Part shown: piece by piece, positions 7,936 through 16,311 of the stretch
How positions within the stretch are numbered: position 1 is the first letter of the stretch
How the letters are laid out: each line of letters opens with the position of its first letter
DNA from: Paenibacillus donghaensis
GTDB lineage: Bacteria; Bacillota; Bacilli; Paenibacillales; Paenibacillaceae
Direction of reading: 5' to 3'
NCBI RefSeq assembly: GCF_002192415.1
Contig: NZ_CP021780.1
Location: 5,766,001-5,830,000, forward strand
DNA: 64,000 nucleotides
Made by a program: the position numbers and the translations under genes
Notes under the pieces: model-generated
The model's database searches: none
What the model was told of the DNA's origin: nothing
Seen by the model: the letters and a program-made list of their open reading frames with translations, nothing else

Positions 7936-8121
7936 CTAACGGACCGTATAGCTCCTATTTCCTCATTCCTACGCTGGTTTGGAATGTAACGGACCGCATA
8001 GCCTCTATATCGGAAAAACAGGCCTTAACTAGTCAGTTTCGGCTTGAATAGGGGCTCCTGAGTCCGTTAGAGCTGCAAAACAGCCTTTTTACAGCAAATA
8101 GGGGCTCCTGAGTCCGTTAAT
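7936..8121. repeat. Family D palindrome array
   Basis: Four ~23-base units. Two read TAACGGACCG(T/C)ATAG (starts 7936/7987) and two inverted read AATAGGGGCTCCTGAGTCCG (8047, 8098). Centre spacings are 51, about 60 and 51. The 28 bases between units are not conserved. Confidence 0.8.
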
Positions 8122-8279
8122 AGTCTGAAAATTAATCGCTGGTTACCGGCGACAGCCTTCCTTTGTTATGCTTAGCCTCCTTGTCGCGGTGTGGTAGGAC
8201 AGGCTCGGACGAGTAACACAAGGGGGGCCTAAGTAGTAACCAGTTTCGCAACTAATTCTGTGGACTGGAGATATGAGAC

Positions 8280-8385
8280 TCTATAAGATGAACTTAAGAA
8301 TGAAACGGTGGAGTTGTCAGAATGCCTGGTGCATAGGGCTACCCGGACCACTCGAATATAACATTCTTAAGTTCACGTTCTATAT
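8280..8385. other. Structured inverted repeat, candidate ncRNA or MITE
   Basis: Perfect 13-base arms GAACTTAAGAATG (8290-8302) and CATTCTTAAGTTC (8362-8374) extend imperfectly outward by about ten bases. Inside, GAGTTGTC pairs with GGACCACTC with one mismatch, and GGT/ACC elements pair further in. No gene relates to it. It could be a small RNA, a miniature transposable element or the end of a lost insertion sequence. Confidence 0.5.
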
Positions 8386-8490
8386 CATGGAACTGAATCT
8401 GAAGTGTTCTTATTATACGGAGTCCTAACGTTTCTTATTATTATAAAAGATTCAGTCGTCTCAGACAACTCGTCAACCTTTAACAGCAGT

Positions 8491-8592
8491 CAAGTAGAAA
8501 CGGCTTCACCTCCCTTTGTAAGAGGCGGCATCCGTTTCTGCGAGAAATAGAAGGATAATTTATGGCGTGAAACCTATAAATTCTTATATTTG
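8491..8592 (+). repeat. Family A two-hairpin repeat, copy A2
   Basis: It runs from CAAGTAGAAACGGCTTC to TTCTTATATTT. The outer arm CCGTTTCTGCGAGAAATAG and the second hairpin (AAGGATAATTTATGG and CTATAAATTCTTATATTT) are close to the consensus. It abuts the metQ terminator. Confidence 0.85.
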
Positions 8593-8593
8593 G

Positions 8594-8632
8594 AAAAAGA
8601 ACCCGCAAGCCTCGTAGGCTGTGCGGGTTCTT
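8594..8632 (-). terminator. Terminator of metNIQ
   Basis: Leftward, GAACCCGCACAGCC pairs with the following GGCTTGCGGGTTC and ends in TTTTT, 36 bases after the metQ stop. Confidence 0.9.
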
Positions 8633-8667
8633 CGGTTGAACTGGCCGGTCAAACTAGGCCTAGTCGT

Positions 8668-9546
8668 TTAAAATGCTGGAATAATTGCACCTTTGTATTG
8701 CTCTTCGATGAAGGTTTTGGCTTCCGGTGAATTCAGCGCTGCAACCAGCTTCTTGATCGCATCGGAATCCTTGTTGTCCTGACGGGCAACCAGAATGTTG
8801 GCATAAGGGGAATCTGTTCCTTCAATGAATAAGGCATCGGTAGTAGGATTCAGCTTCGCTTCCAGCGCATAGTTGGTGTTGATCAGGGCAATGTCTACTT
8901 CATCCAGCTGGCGGGGCAACATCGCTGCTTCCAGCTCTACAATTTTCAGGTTCTTCTTGTTCTCGGTAATGTCTGCTGTAGTGGAGAGAATGTTGGTATC
9001 ATCCTTCAGCGTGATCAGACCATTTTTGGCCAGCAGGATCAACGCGCGACCGCCATTGGTGGCATCGTTCGGGATCGCAACCTTTGCGCCGTCAGCCAGT
9101 TCGTCAATGGTTTTGATTTTTTTGGAGTAAGCGCCAAAAGGTTCAACATGAACGGAAGCAACCGCAATCAGGTCAGTCTTGTTGTTCTTGTTCTGCTCAT
9201 CCAGGTAAGGCTGGTGCTGGAAGAAGTTGGCGTCGAGTGCCTTCTCATCTAATTGCACATTGGGCTGAATGTAATCAGAGAACTCTTTGATTTCCAGCGT
9301 AATGCCCTCTGCTTCAAGCAGCGGTGCGATAGCTTTCAGAATCTCGGCATGCGGCAGCGCGGAAGCACCGACAACCAGCTTTACAGGATCAGCCGCAGGT
9401 TCAGTGGTTGGCTCGGCAGCAGGCTCGGCTGTTGTATTGGCCGCAGGTGCATTGGTCGCTGCCGTATTGGCGGCGTTATTATTGCCGCAAGCTGCCAGCA
9501 CCAGGATCAAGGTCAGGCTAAACACAGTCAACAGTACTTTTTTCAT
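8668..9546 (-). CDS. metQ: Methionine ABC transporter substrate-binding lipoprotein MetQ
   Basis: A 292-residue lipoprotein. The signal peptide ends in a lipobox (LVLAAC, Cys20), then comes a low-complexity Asn/Ala/Thr/Pro/Glu linker (about 21-55) that tethers the domain to the membrane. The NlpA/MetQ fold begins at VKLVVGASALPHAEIL and includes KALDANFFQHQPYLD, which is diagnostic of the family. It captures methionine outside the cell for MetI/MetN. Last gene of the riboswitch-controlled operon, 56 bases after metI. Complete. Confidence 0.94.
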   Translation of the reverse strand: MKKVLLTVFSLTLILVLAACGNNNAANTAATNAPAANTTAEPAAEPTTEPAADPVKLVVGASALPHAEILKAIAPLLEAEGITLEIKEFSDYIQPNVQLDEKALDANFFQHQPYLDEQNKNNKTDLIAVASVHVEPFGAYSKKIKTIDELADGAKVAIPNDATNGGRALILLAKNGLITLKDDTNILSTTADITENKKNLKIVELEAAMLPRQLDEVDIALINTNYALEAKLNPTTDALFIEGTDSPYANILVARQDNKDSDAIKKLVAALNSPEAKTFIEEQYKGAIIPAF

Positions 9547-9602
9547 TCGTAAATCCCCCTCTAATCGGTTTGTGTATGAATAAGGCTCTATTTCGCTGTA
9601 CC

Positions 9603-10271
9603 TTATTTCCGTGTGAAATGTCTTACCAGCCGGTCACCCAGCATCTGCAGCAGCTGCACCAGAATAATCATCAGCGCCACTGAGATAATCATAACTTCTT
9701 TCTCGTACCGGTAATAGCCGTAACGGATCGCCAGATCGCCAAGACCGCCGCCGCCAACCATCCCGGACATCGCTGTGTAGGATACCAGTGTAACCAGCGT
9801 AATGGTTACGCCGGCCAATAGGCCCGGACGGGCTTCCGGCAGGAGCACACGCATTACGATTTGTCTCGTAGATGCGCCCATCCCCTGGGCAGCCTCGATC
9901 ACGCCGCGGTCCACCTCACGCAGGGCCGTCTCTACCAATCTGGCGAAGAACGGAGCCGCTCCGATCACAAGCGCCGGAATCGTGCCCAGCACCCCGATGG
10001 AAGTACCCACGATTACCTTGCTGAACGGAATCAGCGCCACCATCAGAATGATAAATGGAACGGAACGCAGGATGTTGACTATAAAGGATAATGCCGAGTA
10101 AACCACTCTGATAAATGAATTATTTGATCTACCCCATAAATATAGCACAATCCCGAGTGGTAAACCAAGAATAATTGTGAACAATCCGGAAAATAACATC
10201 ATTTCTAGCGTAGAGCCTGTAGCTGTAATCATTTCATCCCAGTTCACATCGCCAAAATTGAGTCCATCCAT
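9603..10271 (-). CDS. metI: Methionine ABC transporter permease MetI
   Basis: A 222-residue inner-membrane permease with five predicted helices. The EAA loop that contacts the ATPase is EAAQGMGASTRQIVMRVLLP (about 140-160). MetI partners MetN and MetQ in D/L-methionine uptake. Its ATG overlaps the metN stop by one base (TGATG), so translation is probably coupled. Family length is about 220. Confidence 0.94.
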   Translation of the reverse strand: MDGLNFGDVNWDEMITATGSTLEMMLFSGLFTIILGLPLGIVLYLWGRSNNSFIRVVYSALSFIVNILRSVPFIILMVALIPFSKVIVGTSIGVLGTIPALVIGAAPFFARLVETALREVDRGVIEAAQGMGASTRQIVMRVLLPEARPGLLAGVTITLVTLVSYTAMSGMVGGGGLGDLAIRYGYYRYEKEVMIISVALMIILVQLLQMLGDRLVRHFTRK

Positions 10272-11287
10272 CAGGAAATCACCTCCACATCAAGCCCTTC
10301 GGCTGTCAGCCTGGACATGGTTGCCTTGACCGCATCCTCTGTGCCTTCAAACCGTACAATCAACTGTCCGTAGGGCATGTCCTTGATGGTTGAGATCGTG
10401 CCATGAAGAATGGCGAAGCTGACACCCGTTTCACGCACCGCCTGGGACAGCGCGGACTCATAGGTTTTGGGGCCAAGAAAAGTAATCTTGATCGCTCGCG
10501 AATATCCTGTAGAAACGGCATTCAGCGCTGCTCTGAGCGGTCCGTCCTGCTGGGCCCCGCTGCGGATGAACTCACGGGTAATCTCATGCTGGGGCTTCAG
10601 GAATACTTTGGCTACATCTCCCTGCTCGACAATACCTCCGCCATGAATGACCGCCACACGGTCGCAGATGCTCTGAATCACATGCATTTCATGCGTAATC
10701 AGTACAATCGTCAGCCGAAACTGTTTGTTGATGTCCAGCAGCAGCCGCAGAATGGAATCGGTTGTCTGCGGATCAAGTGCCGAAGTAGCTTCATCACAGA
10801 GCAGCACATCCGGGTCACTGGCCAGCGCCCGCGCGACGCCGACCCGCTGCTTTTGTCCGCCGGAGAGCTGGGCCGGGTATTTGCTGCCATGCTGCTCCAG
10901 ACCCACCAGGGTCAGCAGGTCCTTCACTTTCAGGTCGACATCTGCAGCTGAAGTGCCGATCAACCGCAGCGGAAAAGCAATATTATCATACACGGTAGCC
11001 GACGACAGCAGGTTAAAGTGCTGAAAGATCATCCCGATCTTGCGCCGCTGCTCCTGCAGCTGCTTCTGATTCAGCCCCGTTAGCTCAACCCCGTCCACCC
11101 ATACCTCACCTTCACTTGGGCGTTCCAGCAGATTGATGCAGCGGATCAGCGTGCTTTTGCCTGCGCCGGAATGACCGATCACCCCGAAGATCTCCCCCCG
11201 CTCAATTGAGAGATTTAGTCCGGACAACGCCGTAGCCGCTTGGTTGCCCTTGCCATATACCTTGGTTAAGTTCTTAAGCTCGATCAA
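10271..11287 (-). CDS. metN: Methionine ABC transporter ATPase MetN
   Basis: A 338-residue ATPase. Walker A is GHSGAGKST (38-46), the signature is LSGGQKQRVGVARAL, Walker B is VLLCDEATSALDP and the switch His lies in VLITHEMHVI. The C-terminal ~80 residues (from about 262) are the NIL/ACT-like domain that binds methionine and inhibits transport. The start is a TTG at 11287 (MIELKNLTKVYGKG) behind GGGAGGGG; longer in-frame versions would run through the terminator and riboswitch. First gene of metNIQ. Confidence 0.94.
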   Translation of the reverse strand: MIELKNLTKVYGKGNQAATALSGLNLSIERGEIFGVIGHSGAGKSTLIRCINLLERPSEGEVWVDGVELTGLNQKQLQEQRRKIGMIFQHFNLLSSATVYDNIAFPLRLIGTSAADVDLKVKDLLTLVGLEQHGSKYPAQLSGGQKQRVGVARALASDPDVLLCDEATSALDPQTTDSILRLLLDINKQFRLTIVLITHEMHVIQSICDRVAVIHGGGIVEQGDVAKVFLKPQHEITREFIRSGAQQDGPLRAALNAVSTGYSRAIKITFLGPKTYESALSQAVRETGVSFAILHGTISTIKDMPYGQLIVRFEGTEDAVKATMSRLTAEGLDVEVIS

Positions 11288-11310
11288 CTCAGTTTCCCCT
11301 CCCTTATACC

Positions 11311-11349
11311 AAAAAACCTCCCATGATCCGTAAAGCAGATCACAAGAGG
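11311..11349 (-). terminator. Riboswitch expression-platform terminator for metNIQ
   Basis: Leftward, CCTCTTGTGATC pairs with GATCATGGGAGG and is followed by TTTTTTGG, between the aptamer and the metN ribosome site. SAM binding is expected to favour this hairpin. Confidence 0.9.
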
Positions 11350-11372
11350 CTCTATGTGTGTATAGAAAATGC

Positions 11373-11516
11373 CTTCTCATCTGCCAAGTACCGCAGCCGT
11401 GCGGTATTGTAGGAATTAGCACCATGACATTTGAGAACGGTCGGCCTTCTGGCACGCTGTCATCAAATCGGTTGCCGGGCTTCATCGGGCCTGTCCCTCC
11501 GCCGCTCTCGATAAGA
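11373..11516 (-). ncRNA. SAM-I (S-box) riboswitch
   Basis: Leftward the leader opens with CTTATCGAGAGCGG and GGAGGGACAGGCCCGATGAA, followed by GCCCGGCAACC, the conserved S-box core. The pseudoknot/P3-P4 segment includes GGTGCTAATTCC. P1 closes with GATGAGAAG pairing to CTTATC. It controls metNIQ by SAM-dependent termination. The extra hairpin made by ACCGCACGGCTGCGGT (P4 region) is intact. Confidence 0.95.
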
Positions 11517-11617
11517 TTAAGTTATAAAGTTATTGTCGTAGTTTAACACGTTATAGCAAGCATAAGTATAGTGAGTTCACGGATTATTGTCAAAGGAAAA
11601 TTTTGCGCAGATGCAGC

Positions 11618-12349
11618 TTATTTCGGGCTTTCGCCTTTGGCTATACTGATCGCCCACTGCTGGTTGCTGCTGCTGTATACCTTGCTGAGCGTTCTGCATA
11701 CCATCTCCAGCACTTGCTCCAGATCCCGCAGATGGCTGTCAATATCCTCAAGCCGGATCTTGTCATGCAATCCCTGGTGCCGCTGCCACAGGTCATCCTG
11801 CATCTCGGCATTCATATAATGAATCTCCGCGTTGCGGCGCTTGCGCAGGTTCTCAAGGGGTTCACTGTAAGTATTCTTGATGCTGTTCAGCTGCTCAGCA
11901 AGCACGGAATGCTCATGCAGCGTCTGAAACTGGCGCAATACGGTGAAATAGGAATAATGCGTTTTGACTTTGGATGTATTGAGGTTATAAAGACTGTTCA
12001 GCACCGTACCGAGCTTGTCCAGCAGGGAGAAGACGCGGATGAAGCCGTTCTTGTAGAAATAAACGTATCGCGCATATTCGCCCTGCTCCATCGAAGACAT
12101 ATCATCCATATATCCGGCAATCACCGACTTCCGGTAAAAGCGGGCCGCGAACCAGCTCTGCTCCAGCTCATCCAGCGAAGAGATCAGCCCGCGGGTCCAG
12201 ATTTCCTGCTTGCGGCATTCATGGTCATGATCCTCATGACTGTTCATTTCCTTCCGCAGCCGTGCTGCGACTTCGGCCATATGGTTCATGGCCTCGGCCA
12301 GCACTCCGCTGTTCACACGGGGCGGCTCCCCGAGCAATATCCGCAGCAT
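11618..12349 (-). CDS. HEPN-fold protein, Cthe_2314-like
   Basis: A 243-residue, mostly helical cytosolic protein. It carries R-X4-H (RNAEIH, Arg172 to His177) in a helical C-terminal half, the signature of HEPN domains, and the layout resembles the Cthe_2314-like HEPN family. HEPN proteins with this motif are often RNases, but no nucleotidyltransferase (MNT) or other antitoxin-type partner is adjacent, so a toxin role is not supported. A His/Asp/Glu-rich stretch (HEDHDHE, about 38-44) could bind metal. The ATG at 12349 follows GGAGGAGTG. The gene stands alone between the met riboswitch and ctaA. Confidence 0.6.
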   Translation of the reverse strand: MLRILLGEPPRVNSGVLAEAMNHMAEVAARLRKEMNSHEDHDHECRKQEIWTRGLISSLDELEQSWFAARFYRKSVIAGYMDDMSSMEQGEYARYVYFYKNGFIRVFSLLDKLGTVLNSLYNLNTSKVKTHYSYFTVLRQFQTLHEHSVLAEQLNSIKNTYSEPLENLRKRRNAEIHYMNAEMQDDLWQRHQGLHDKIRLEDIDSHLRDLEQVLEMVCRTLSKVYSSSNQQWAISIAKGESPK

Positions 12350-12525
12350 ATCGTTTCACTCCTCCGGTTGGGTCTGCTTCAGGCGATTTTTATTTTTTCT
12401 CATTATTGTCCCTCATCCAGGTTGCGGTTATCCATCAGCTGAACGGATGAACCGTTCGTTAACAGTGCCGCGAGTCTCTACAAACTGCCTGATATCCCGG
12501 TAGTGAGTGTTGGCGGCCCACCAGC

Positions 12526-13455
12526 CTAGCTGAGCTGCCAGACGCGGACGCTCATATAACATAAAACTCCGAACAAGCCGGCAATCAGCACAATATGGGT
12601 CAACGCTGCGAAGATATACAACTTGTCATTAGCTAACGTGTACACCACAGCCGCACCGCTGAGCACCTGCAGCAGACACAGCAGCAGAGCTGCCACTCCG
12701 AGCGCGCGCAGCTCCGGGTGGGCCTTCAGTCTCCAGTAAGCCAGATGGGCAAGTAGCGCTATCAGCAGGAACAGCAGCAGCGCAGCTATCCTGTGCATGA
12801 ACACAATACCCACACCGCCGCTAAGCTCGGGTACCCATTCTCCATTGCACAGCGGCCAGCCTGAACACCCTCCGCTTGACTCCGTATGGCTTACAAAAGC
12901 CCCGATATACACGACGACGTAAGAATAGACCGCCGTTAGCCAGGTAAGGTTGCGGAAGAAACGGCTAACCGGGAGTCGCACTTGCCCCTGGCCCGGCTCT
13001 TCATTCTGTTCCCTGGATTGCAACCATCTCCTAGTGCCCAGTGCCAGCATCAAGGAGCTGGCGAAGGCAATCAGCGAGAAGCCCATATGCAGCGCCATAA
13101 CAGGGGCTGACTGCGACTTGACTACTGCAAGCGCTCCCATCCCGCCCTGAACGACAACGAACAGCAGTGTCAGACGGGCACACATCAGCAAATCACGACG
13201 ATCGCGGGCATAACGCCAGAAGCCGTACATCGAAGTGAGCGATAGCAGCCCGGCCAAGCCGCTGAACAGGCGGTGGGTATATTCGATCATCGAACCGATG
13301 GTGTAGGCAGGGATGAGCTTGTCGTGACAGAGCGGCCATTCATTGCCGCACTCCAGGCCGGAGCCGGTTTTGGTCACTACTGCACCGCCGAACAGCGCAA
13401 TGAACATGATCAGACAGGTTATGTAGCTAAGCCATTTCAACTGCTGAATTCTCAA
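12526..13455 (-). CDS. ctaA: Heme A synthase CtaA
   Basis: A 309-residue membrane protein of eight helices that oxidises the C8 methyl of heme O to a formyl group, giving heme A for the aa3-type oxidase. Conserved features are GSGLECGNEWPLC and SGGCSGWPLCNGEW (the two Cys-pair loops of the Bacillus type), EYTHR (heme-ligand His of the first half), ALHMGFSL and FMHRIAALL. Translation starts at a TTG (13455) behind GAGGGTGAT. The heme O donor enzyme CtaB lies about 14 kb to the right, not in the same operon. Confidence 0.93.
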   Translation of the reverse strand: MRIQQLKWLSYITCLIMFIALFGGAVVTKTGSGLECGNEWPLCHDKLIPAYTIGSMIEYTHRLFSGLAGLLSLTSMYGFWRYARDRRDLLMCARLTLLFVVVQGGMGALAVVKSQSAPVMALHMGFSLIAFASSLMLALGTRRWLQSREQNEEPGQGQVRLPVSRFFRNLTWLTAVYSYVVVYIGAFVSHTESSGGCSGWPLCNGEWVPELSGGVGIVFMHRIAALLLFLLIALLAHLAYWRLKAHPELRALGVAALLLCLLQVLSGAAVVYTLANDKLYIFAALTHIVLIAGLFGVLCYMSVRVWQLS

Positions 13456-13505
13456 ATAGGATCACCCTCATCCTCGGGATTGATAAGAATTAGCTTACTG
13501 GCTGT

Positions 13506-13541
13506 CAAGAATAAACGGCTTCGCCGTCCTCTTATATTTTT
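13506..13541 (+). repeat. Family A repeat remnant, A3
   Basis: AAGAATAAACGGCTTCGCCG with the following CCTC and TTATATTTTTA are the two ends of the element with the middle deleted. It is in the same orientation as all other copies. Confidence 0.6.
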
Positions 13542-13542
13542 A

Positions 13543-13584
13543 CAAAAAAACACCGCTTCAGCTCAGGAAAAAGCAAAAGCGGTA
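13543..13584 (-). terminator. Terminator of the thioredoxin-like gene
   Basis: Leftward, ACCGCTT pairs with AAGCGGT and is followed by GTTTTTTTG, just past the stop codon. Confidence 0.8.
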
Positions 13585-13591
13585 TGCGGTC

Positions 13592-13936
13592 TTACTTGTG
13601 AATGCTCTGGTATACTTCAATCGCTGTATTCAGAAAGTTCTCAATCTCTTCGCGCGATTTACGCAGCTTGCTGACAAACCGGACAAGCTCCCTGCCATCG
13701 CTATAGGCTACGAAGCTGGGAATGCCAAGAATGTTCTGTTCCTGGCTGACATCGCCTACGGCCTCCACATCCACCTCAACGAGAGTTAGACGGTCTTTAT
13801 AATTCTGCTCAACCTCAGGCATAAAGGGATCAATAAATTTGCAGTCGACACACCAATCCGCCTTGAACACAGCTATGGTAAGCCGCGGAGATTGAATCGA
13901 AACCTGAAATTCTGCAGGAGATTTAATCGCGTCCAT
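13592..13936 (-). CDS. Thioredoxin-family protein
   Basis: A 114-residue thioredoxin fold. The active site is WCVDC (Cys29, Cys32) in FKADWCVDCKF and the cis-proline lies in LGIPSFVAY. The Val-Asp dipeptide differs from the GP of general thioredoxins and resembles Bacillus YtpP-like and DsbD-C-type domains. There is no signal peptide, so it acts in the cytosol as a disulfide reductase or redox adaptor. Single-gene unit with its own terminator; the ATG at 13936 follows AGAAGGGACGG. Partner unknown. Confidence 0.85.
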   Translation of the reverse strand: MDAIKSPAEFQVSIQSPRLTIAVFKADWCVDCKFIDPFMPEVEQNYKDRLTLVEVDVEAVGDVSQEQNILGIPSFVAYSDGRELVRFVSKLRKSREEIENFLNTAIEVYQSIHK

Positions 13937-14061
13937 TCTTCATCCGTCCCTTCTCGTTTAAGTTTTATTGCCGTTTATCTTGTTTCTTAAGTGAAGCAAA
14001 ATGTTGCTCAGAAGTCAATCAAAAGCTTAAAAATTGGAGCATCTTGCAGCATGACTGTCTG

Positions 14062-15690
14062 CTACTCACGCATGCGCACACGGGCGGGCTGCAGCTTCAT
14101 CAGAGGCTTAAGCAGTTTCTGCAGCGCACGCGGATAACCGGAGATTTCAGCTCTGGTGATTACGCCCAGCACCACAAGCAGCACCAGATAAATCACGACC
14201 ACAGCCAGTCCTACCACCAGGCAGGTAATCAGAAAAGCGAGACGTGCAGGCATCAGATCGGTAAGCATAATCCCGGCTGCGTTAAGCCCGTAGCCTATCC
14301 CCCCGGATACCAGCGTTGCAATGGCGAAACCGCCCCAGCGTTTGCCCATAATCTGAAAGGGCACGATGGACTTCAGCATCCGCAGATTCAGCAGGGTAAT
14401 GATGATGAAGCATATCGCCGTTGCAGCGATGATGCCGTATATCCCGAACAGCTTGCTGAGCAGCACACTGGCGATCAGCTTCACAATAATGCCGGCAAGC
14501 ACGTAATACATCGAAATACGCGCTTTGCCCATCCCAAGCAGGATGGAGTTGGTTGTCATCATCGTGATCTGAAAAATCGTGCCCAGGGTCAGCATGGCAA
14601 TAATTCCGCTGCCCTCAAGCCCTGCGAAGAGCAGTCCATTCACCGAATAAGCGGCAGCAGCCAGCGCGATCACAATCGGCATGCCGGTAAGGATCGAGAT
14701 CCGCAGGGCAAGCGTAATCTGCTTCTGCATATGCGCTACATCCCGGCGGGCGAATGCAGCCGAGATGACAGGAATCAGCGAGGTGCCCAGCGCGATCGCC
14801 AGCACCGGCGGAATACCCGCGACACTCTGGGCCCGGTTCGTTAGTATGCCCAGCACATCTGTTGCATTTGCACGGCCGATCTGATCCATCAACAGCGGAA
14901 CGGCGAGCGAGGTATCAATAACATTGACGACAGGAATAGTCAGTGAGGCGAGCACAATCGGAATCGACATGGTAAAAATATCCTTGTAGATTCCCCAGAT
15001 CGGCAGCTTCTGGGCCACATCATAATTTAACCCCTGTTCCTTGTCCTTGCGGCTTAGCTTGACCGCGAAATAGATCATCACGCCAAAAGCGGCAATACTG
15101 CCCAGCACACTCCCGAAGGAGGCTCCGGCCGCAATGGTCGTATTGTTATATCCCTGATGCAGCAGCAGATAAGCCAGCAGAATGGCAGTCAGCACGCGGG
15201 CGATCTGCTCAACAATCTGCGACACCCCGCCGGCCATCATATTATTGCGGCCCTGGAAATAGCCGCGCATCATCGCGATGGCGGGAAACAGCAGCAGGGC
15301 AGGGGCAATCGCTCTGATCGCCATCGCAGATTCCGGCAAATTAACGATATGGGTGGCATAGAATGGCGCACCTATGTACAGCAGGATCGTCATGATTAAT
15401 CCGGCGGCAACAGAGAACAGCAGCGCGGCATGATAGACCTGTCTGGCTTCTTCGGGGCGGTTCAGGGCATAACGCTCGGAGACCATTTTGCTGAGCGTAC
15501 TCGGAATCCCCGCAGTCGCTACCGTAAGCAGCATCAGATAAATATTGTTCGATACCCCAAATGACGCACGGCCGATACTATCAAAAATATGGTCGAGCGG
15601 CACCCGCTGGGCCAGCCCCAGCACACGGGCAATCAGTGCGGCGGCGGCCAGAATCAGCGTGCCTTTCACAAAAGATTCTTTCTTGGACAA
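14062..15690 (-). CDS. ytgP: MOP-superfamily lipid flippase, SpoVB/YtgP (MurJ-like)
   Basis: A 542-residue membrane protein with about 14 helices. It opens KGTLILAAAALIARVLGL and has the family's glycine/arginine motif ARVLG in helix 1 and GYFQGRNNM near residue 145. Length and pattern match Bacillus YtgP, a lipid II flippase of the MurJ group, and SpoVB. It would move undecaprenyl-linked wall precursors across the membrane, which suits the two class B PBPs in the same leftward cluster. Whether it is the housekeeping YtgP or a sporulation SpoVB cannot be decided here. Confidence 0.82.
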   Translation of the reverse strand: MSKKESFVKGTLILAAAALIARVLGLAQRVPLDHIFDSIGRASFGVSNNIYLMLLTVATAGIPSTLSKMVSERYALNRPEEARQVYHAALLFSVAAGLIMTILLYIGAPFYATHIVNLPESAMAIRAIAPALLLFPAIAMMRGYFQGRNNMMAGGVSQIVEQIARVLTAILLAYLLLHQGYNNTTIAAGASFGSVLGSIAAFGVMIYFAVKLSRKDKEQGLNYDVAQKLPIWGIYKDIFTMSIPIVLASLTIPVVNVIDTSLAVPLLMDQIGRANATDVLGILTNRAQSVAGIPPVLAIALGTSLIPVISAAFARRDVAHMQKQITLALRISILTGMPIVIALAAAAYSVNGLLFAGLEGSGIIAMLTLGTIFQITMMTTNSILLGMGKARISMYYVLAGIIVKLIASVLLSKLFGIYGIIAATAICFIIITLLNLRMLKSIVPFQIMGKRWGGFAIATLVSGGIGYGLNAAGIMLTDLMPARLAFLITCLVVGLAVVVIYLVLLVVLGVITRAEISGYPRALQKLLKPLMKLQPARVRMRE

Positions 15691-15725
15691 GCTGTTTCCC
15701 CTTCTTCACAATAAAATTTATATCA

Positions 15726-16205
15726 TTAGACAATCCAGATGAAAAAGAGGATGACCATGATAAGCTGCAGCACAATCTTGACTACCGTGCTGCTGAGCAG
15801 GCCCAGCATGGAACCGGCTCCTACCTTGGCGGCTTTGGAGGCGTTGGAGCCTGCAATCAATTCACCGATAAAAGCCCCCAGAAAAGGGCCGATAATCAGG
15901 CCAAAGGCCGGAATCACAAAGGGCCCGATAATGATCCCTATCGTGCTGCCGATCACCGAGGCGCGTGAGCCGCCGAACTTCTTGACGCCCCAAGCCCCCA
16001 CGACATAATCGGCTATGAACAGCGCAACCACAATTACGGTCTGAATGATCCAGAACCAGACATTGAAGGAAGCGAAGGAAAAGAACCATCCATAGACGAA
16101 AAAGGCAAGGTAAATCGCAAGCGCCCCCGGCAGAATGGGGTATACCGCTCCCGCCATACCGACGATAAACAATAAGATAATCAGAGTCCAGCCCAGGATC
16201 GCCAA
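15726..16205 (-). CDS. DUF456 membrane protein
   Basis: A 159-residue protein with four to five hydrophobic segments and glycine-rich helices (IIIGPFVIPAFGLIIGPFLG), the DUF456 pattern (Bacillus YqgC). Function unknown. Translation starts at TTG (16205), fixed by AGGAGG at 16214-16219. Family B repeats begin three bases upstream of that site. It ends 35 bases before the flippase start, so the two may be co-transcribed. Confidence 0.82.
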   Translation of the reverse strand: MAILGWTLIILLFIVGMAGAVYPILPGALAIYLAFFVYGWFFSFASFNVWFWIIQTVIVVALFIADYVVGAWGVKKFGGSRASVIGSTIGIIIGPFVIPAFGLIIGPFLGAFIGELIAGSNASKAAKVGAGSMLGLLSSTVVKIVLQLIMVILFFIWIV

Positions 16206-16222
16206 TTCTATAGCCTCCTACT

Positions 16223-16311
16223 AGTTTTGATAGCATACGCTTCTTTGATTTCACTTCGCAAAACTGCTTCGGAAGCATACACTTAGTTTTGATAGCATAC
16301 GCTTCTTTGGA
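16223..16311 (-). repeat. Family B tandem repeat array, two units (62-bp period)
   Basis: Units begin at 16223 and 16285; the second stops exactly at the stop codon of the HAD gene. In the sense of the DUF456 gene the stem halves AGTTTTG and CAAAACT are kept, and the array ends three bases before AGGAGG. Confidence 0.85.

Larger units (their letters stand above)
7744..8593. other. 850-bp gene-free intergenic region rich in repeats
   Basis: No reading frame with a ribosome site is seen. It holds degenerate family C units (near 7823 and 8250), the family D array (7936-8121), a large inverted repeat (8280-8385) and family A copy A2 (8491-8592). Confidence 0.8.

Noticed and set aside
7936..8121. 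CRISPR-like reading of the family D array (23-bp repeat, 28-bp variable interval).
   Set aside because: Only four units, two of them inverted, no leader and no cas genes. The symmetry is not that of CRISPR.
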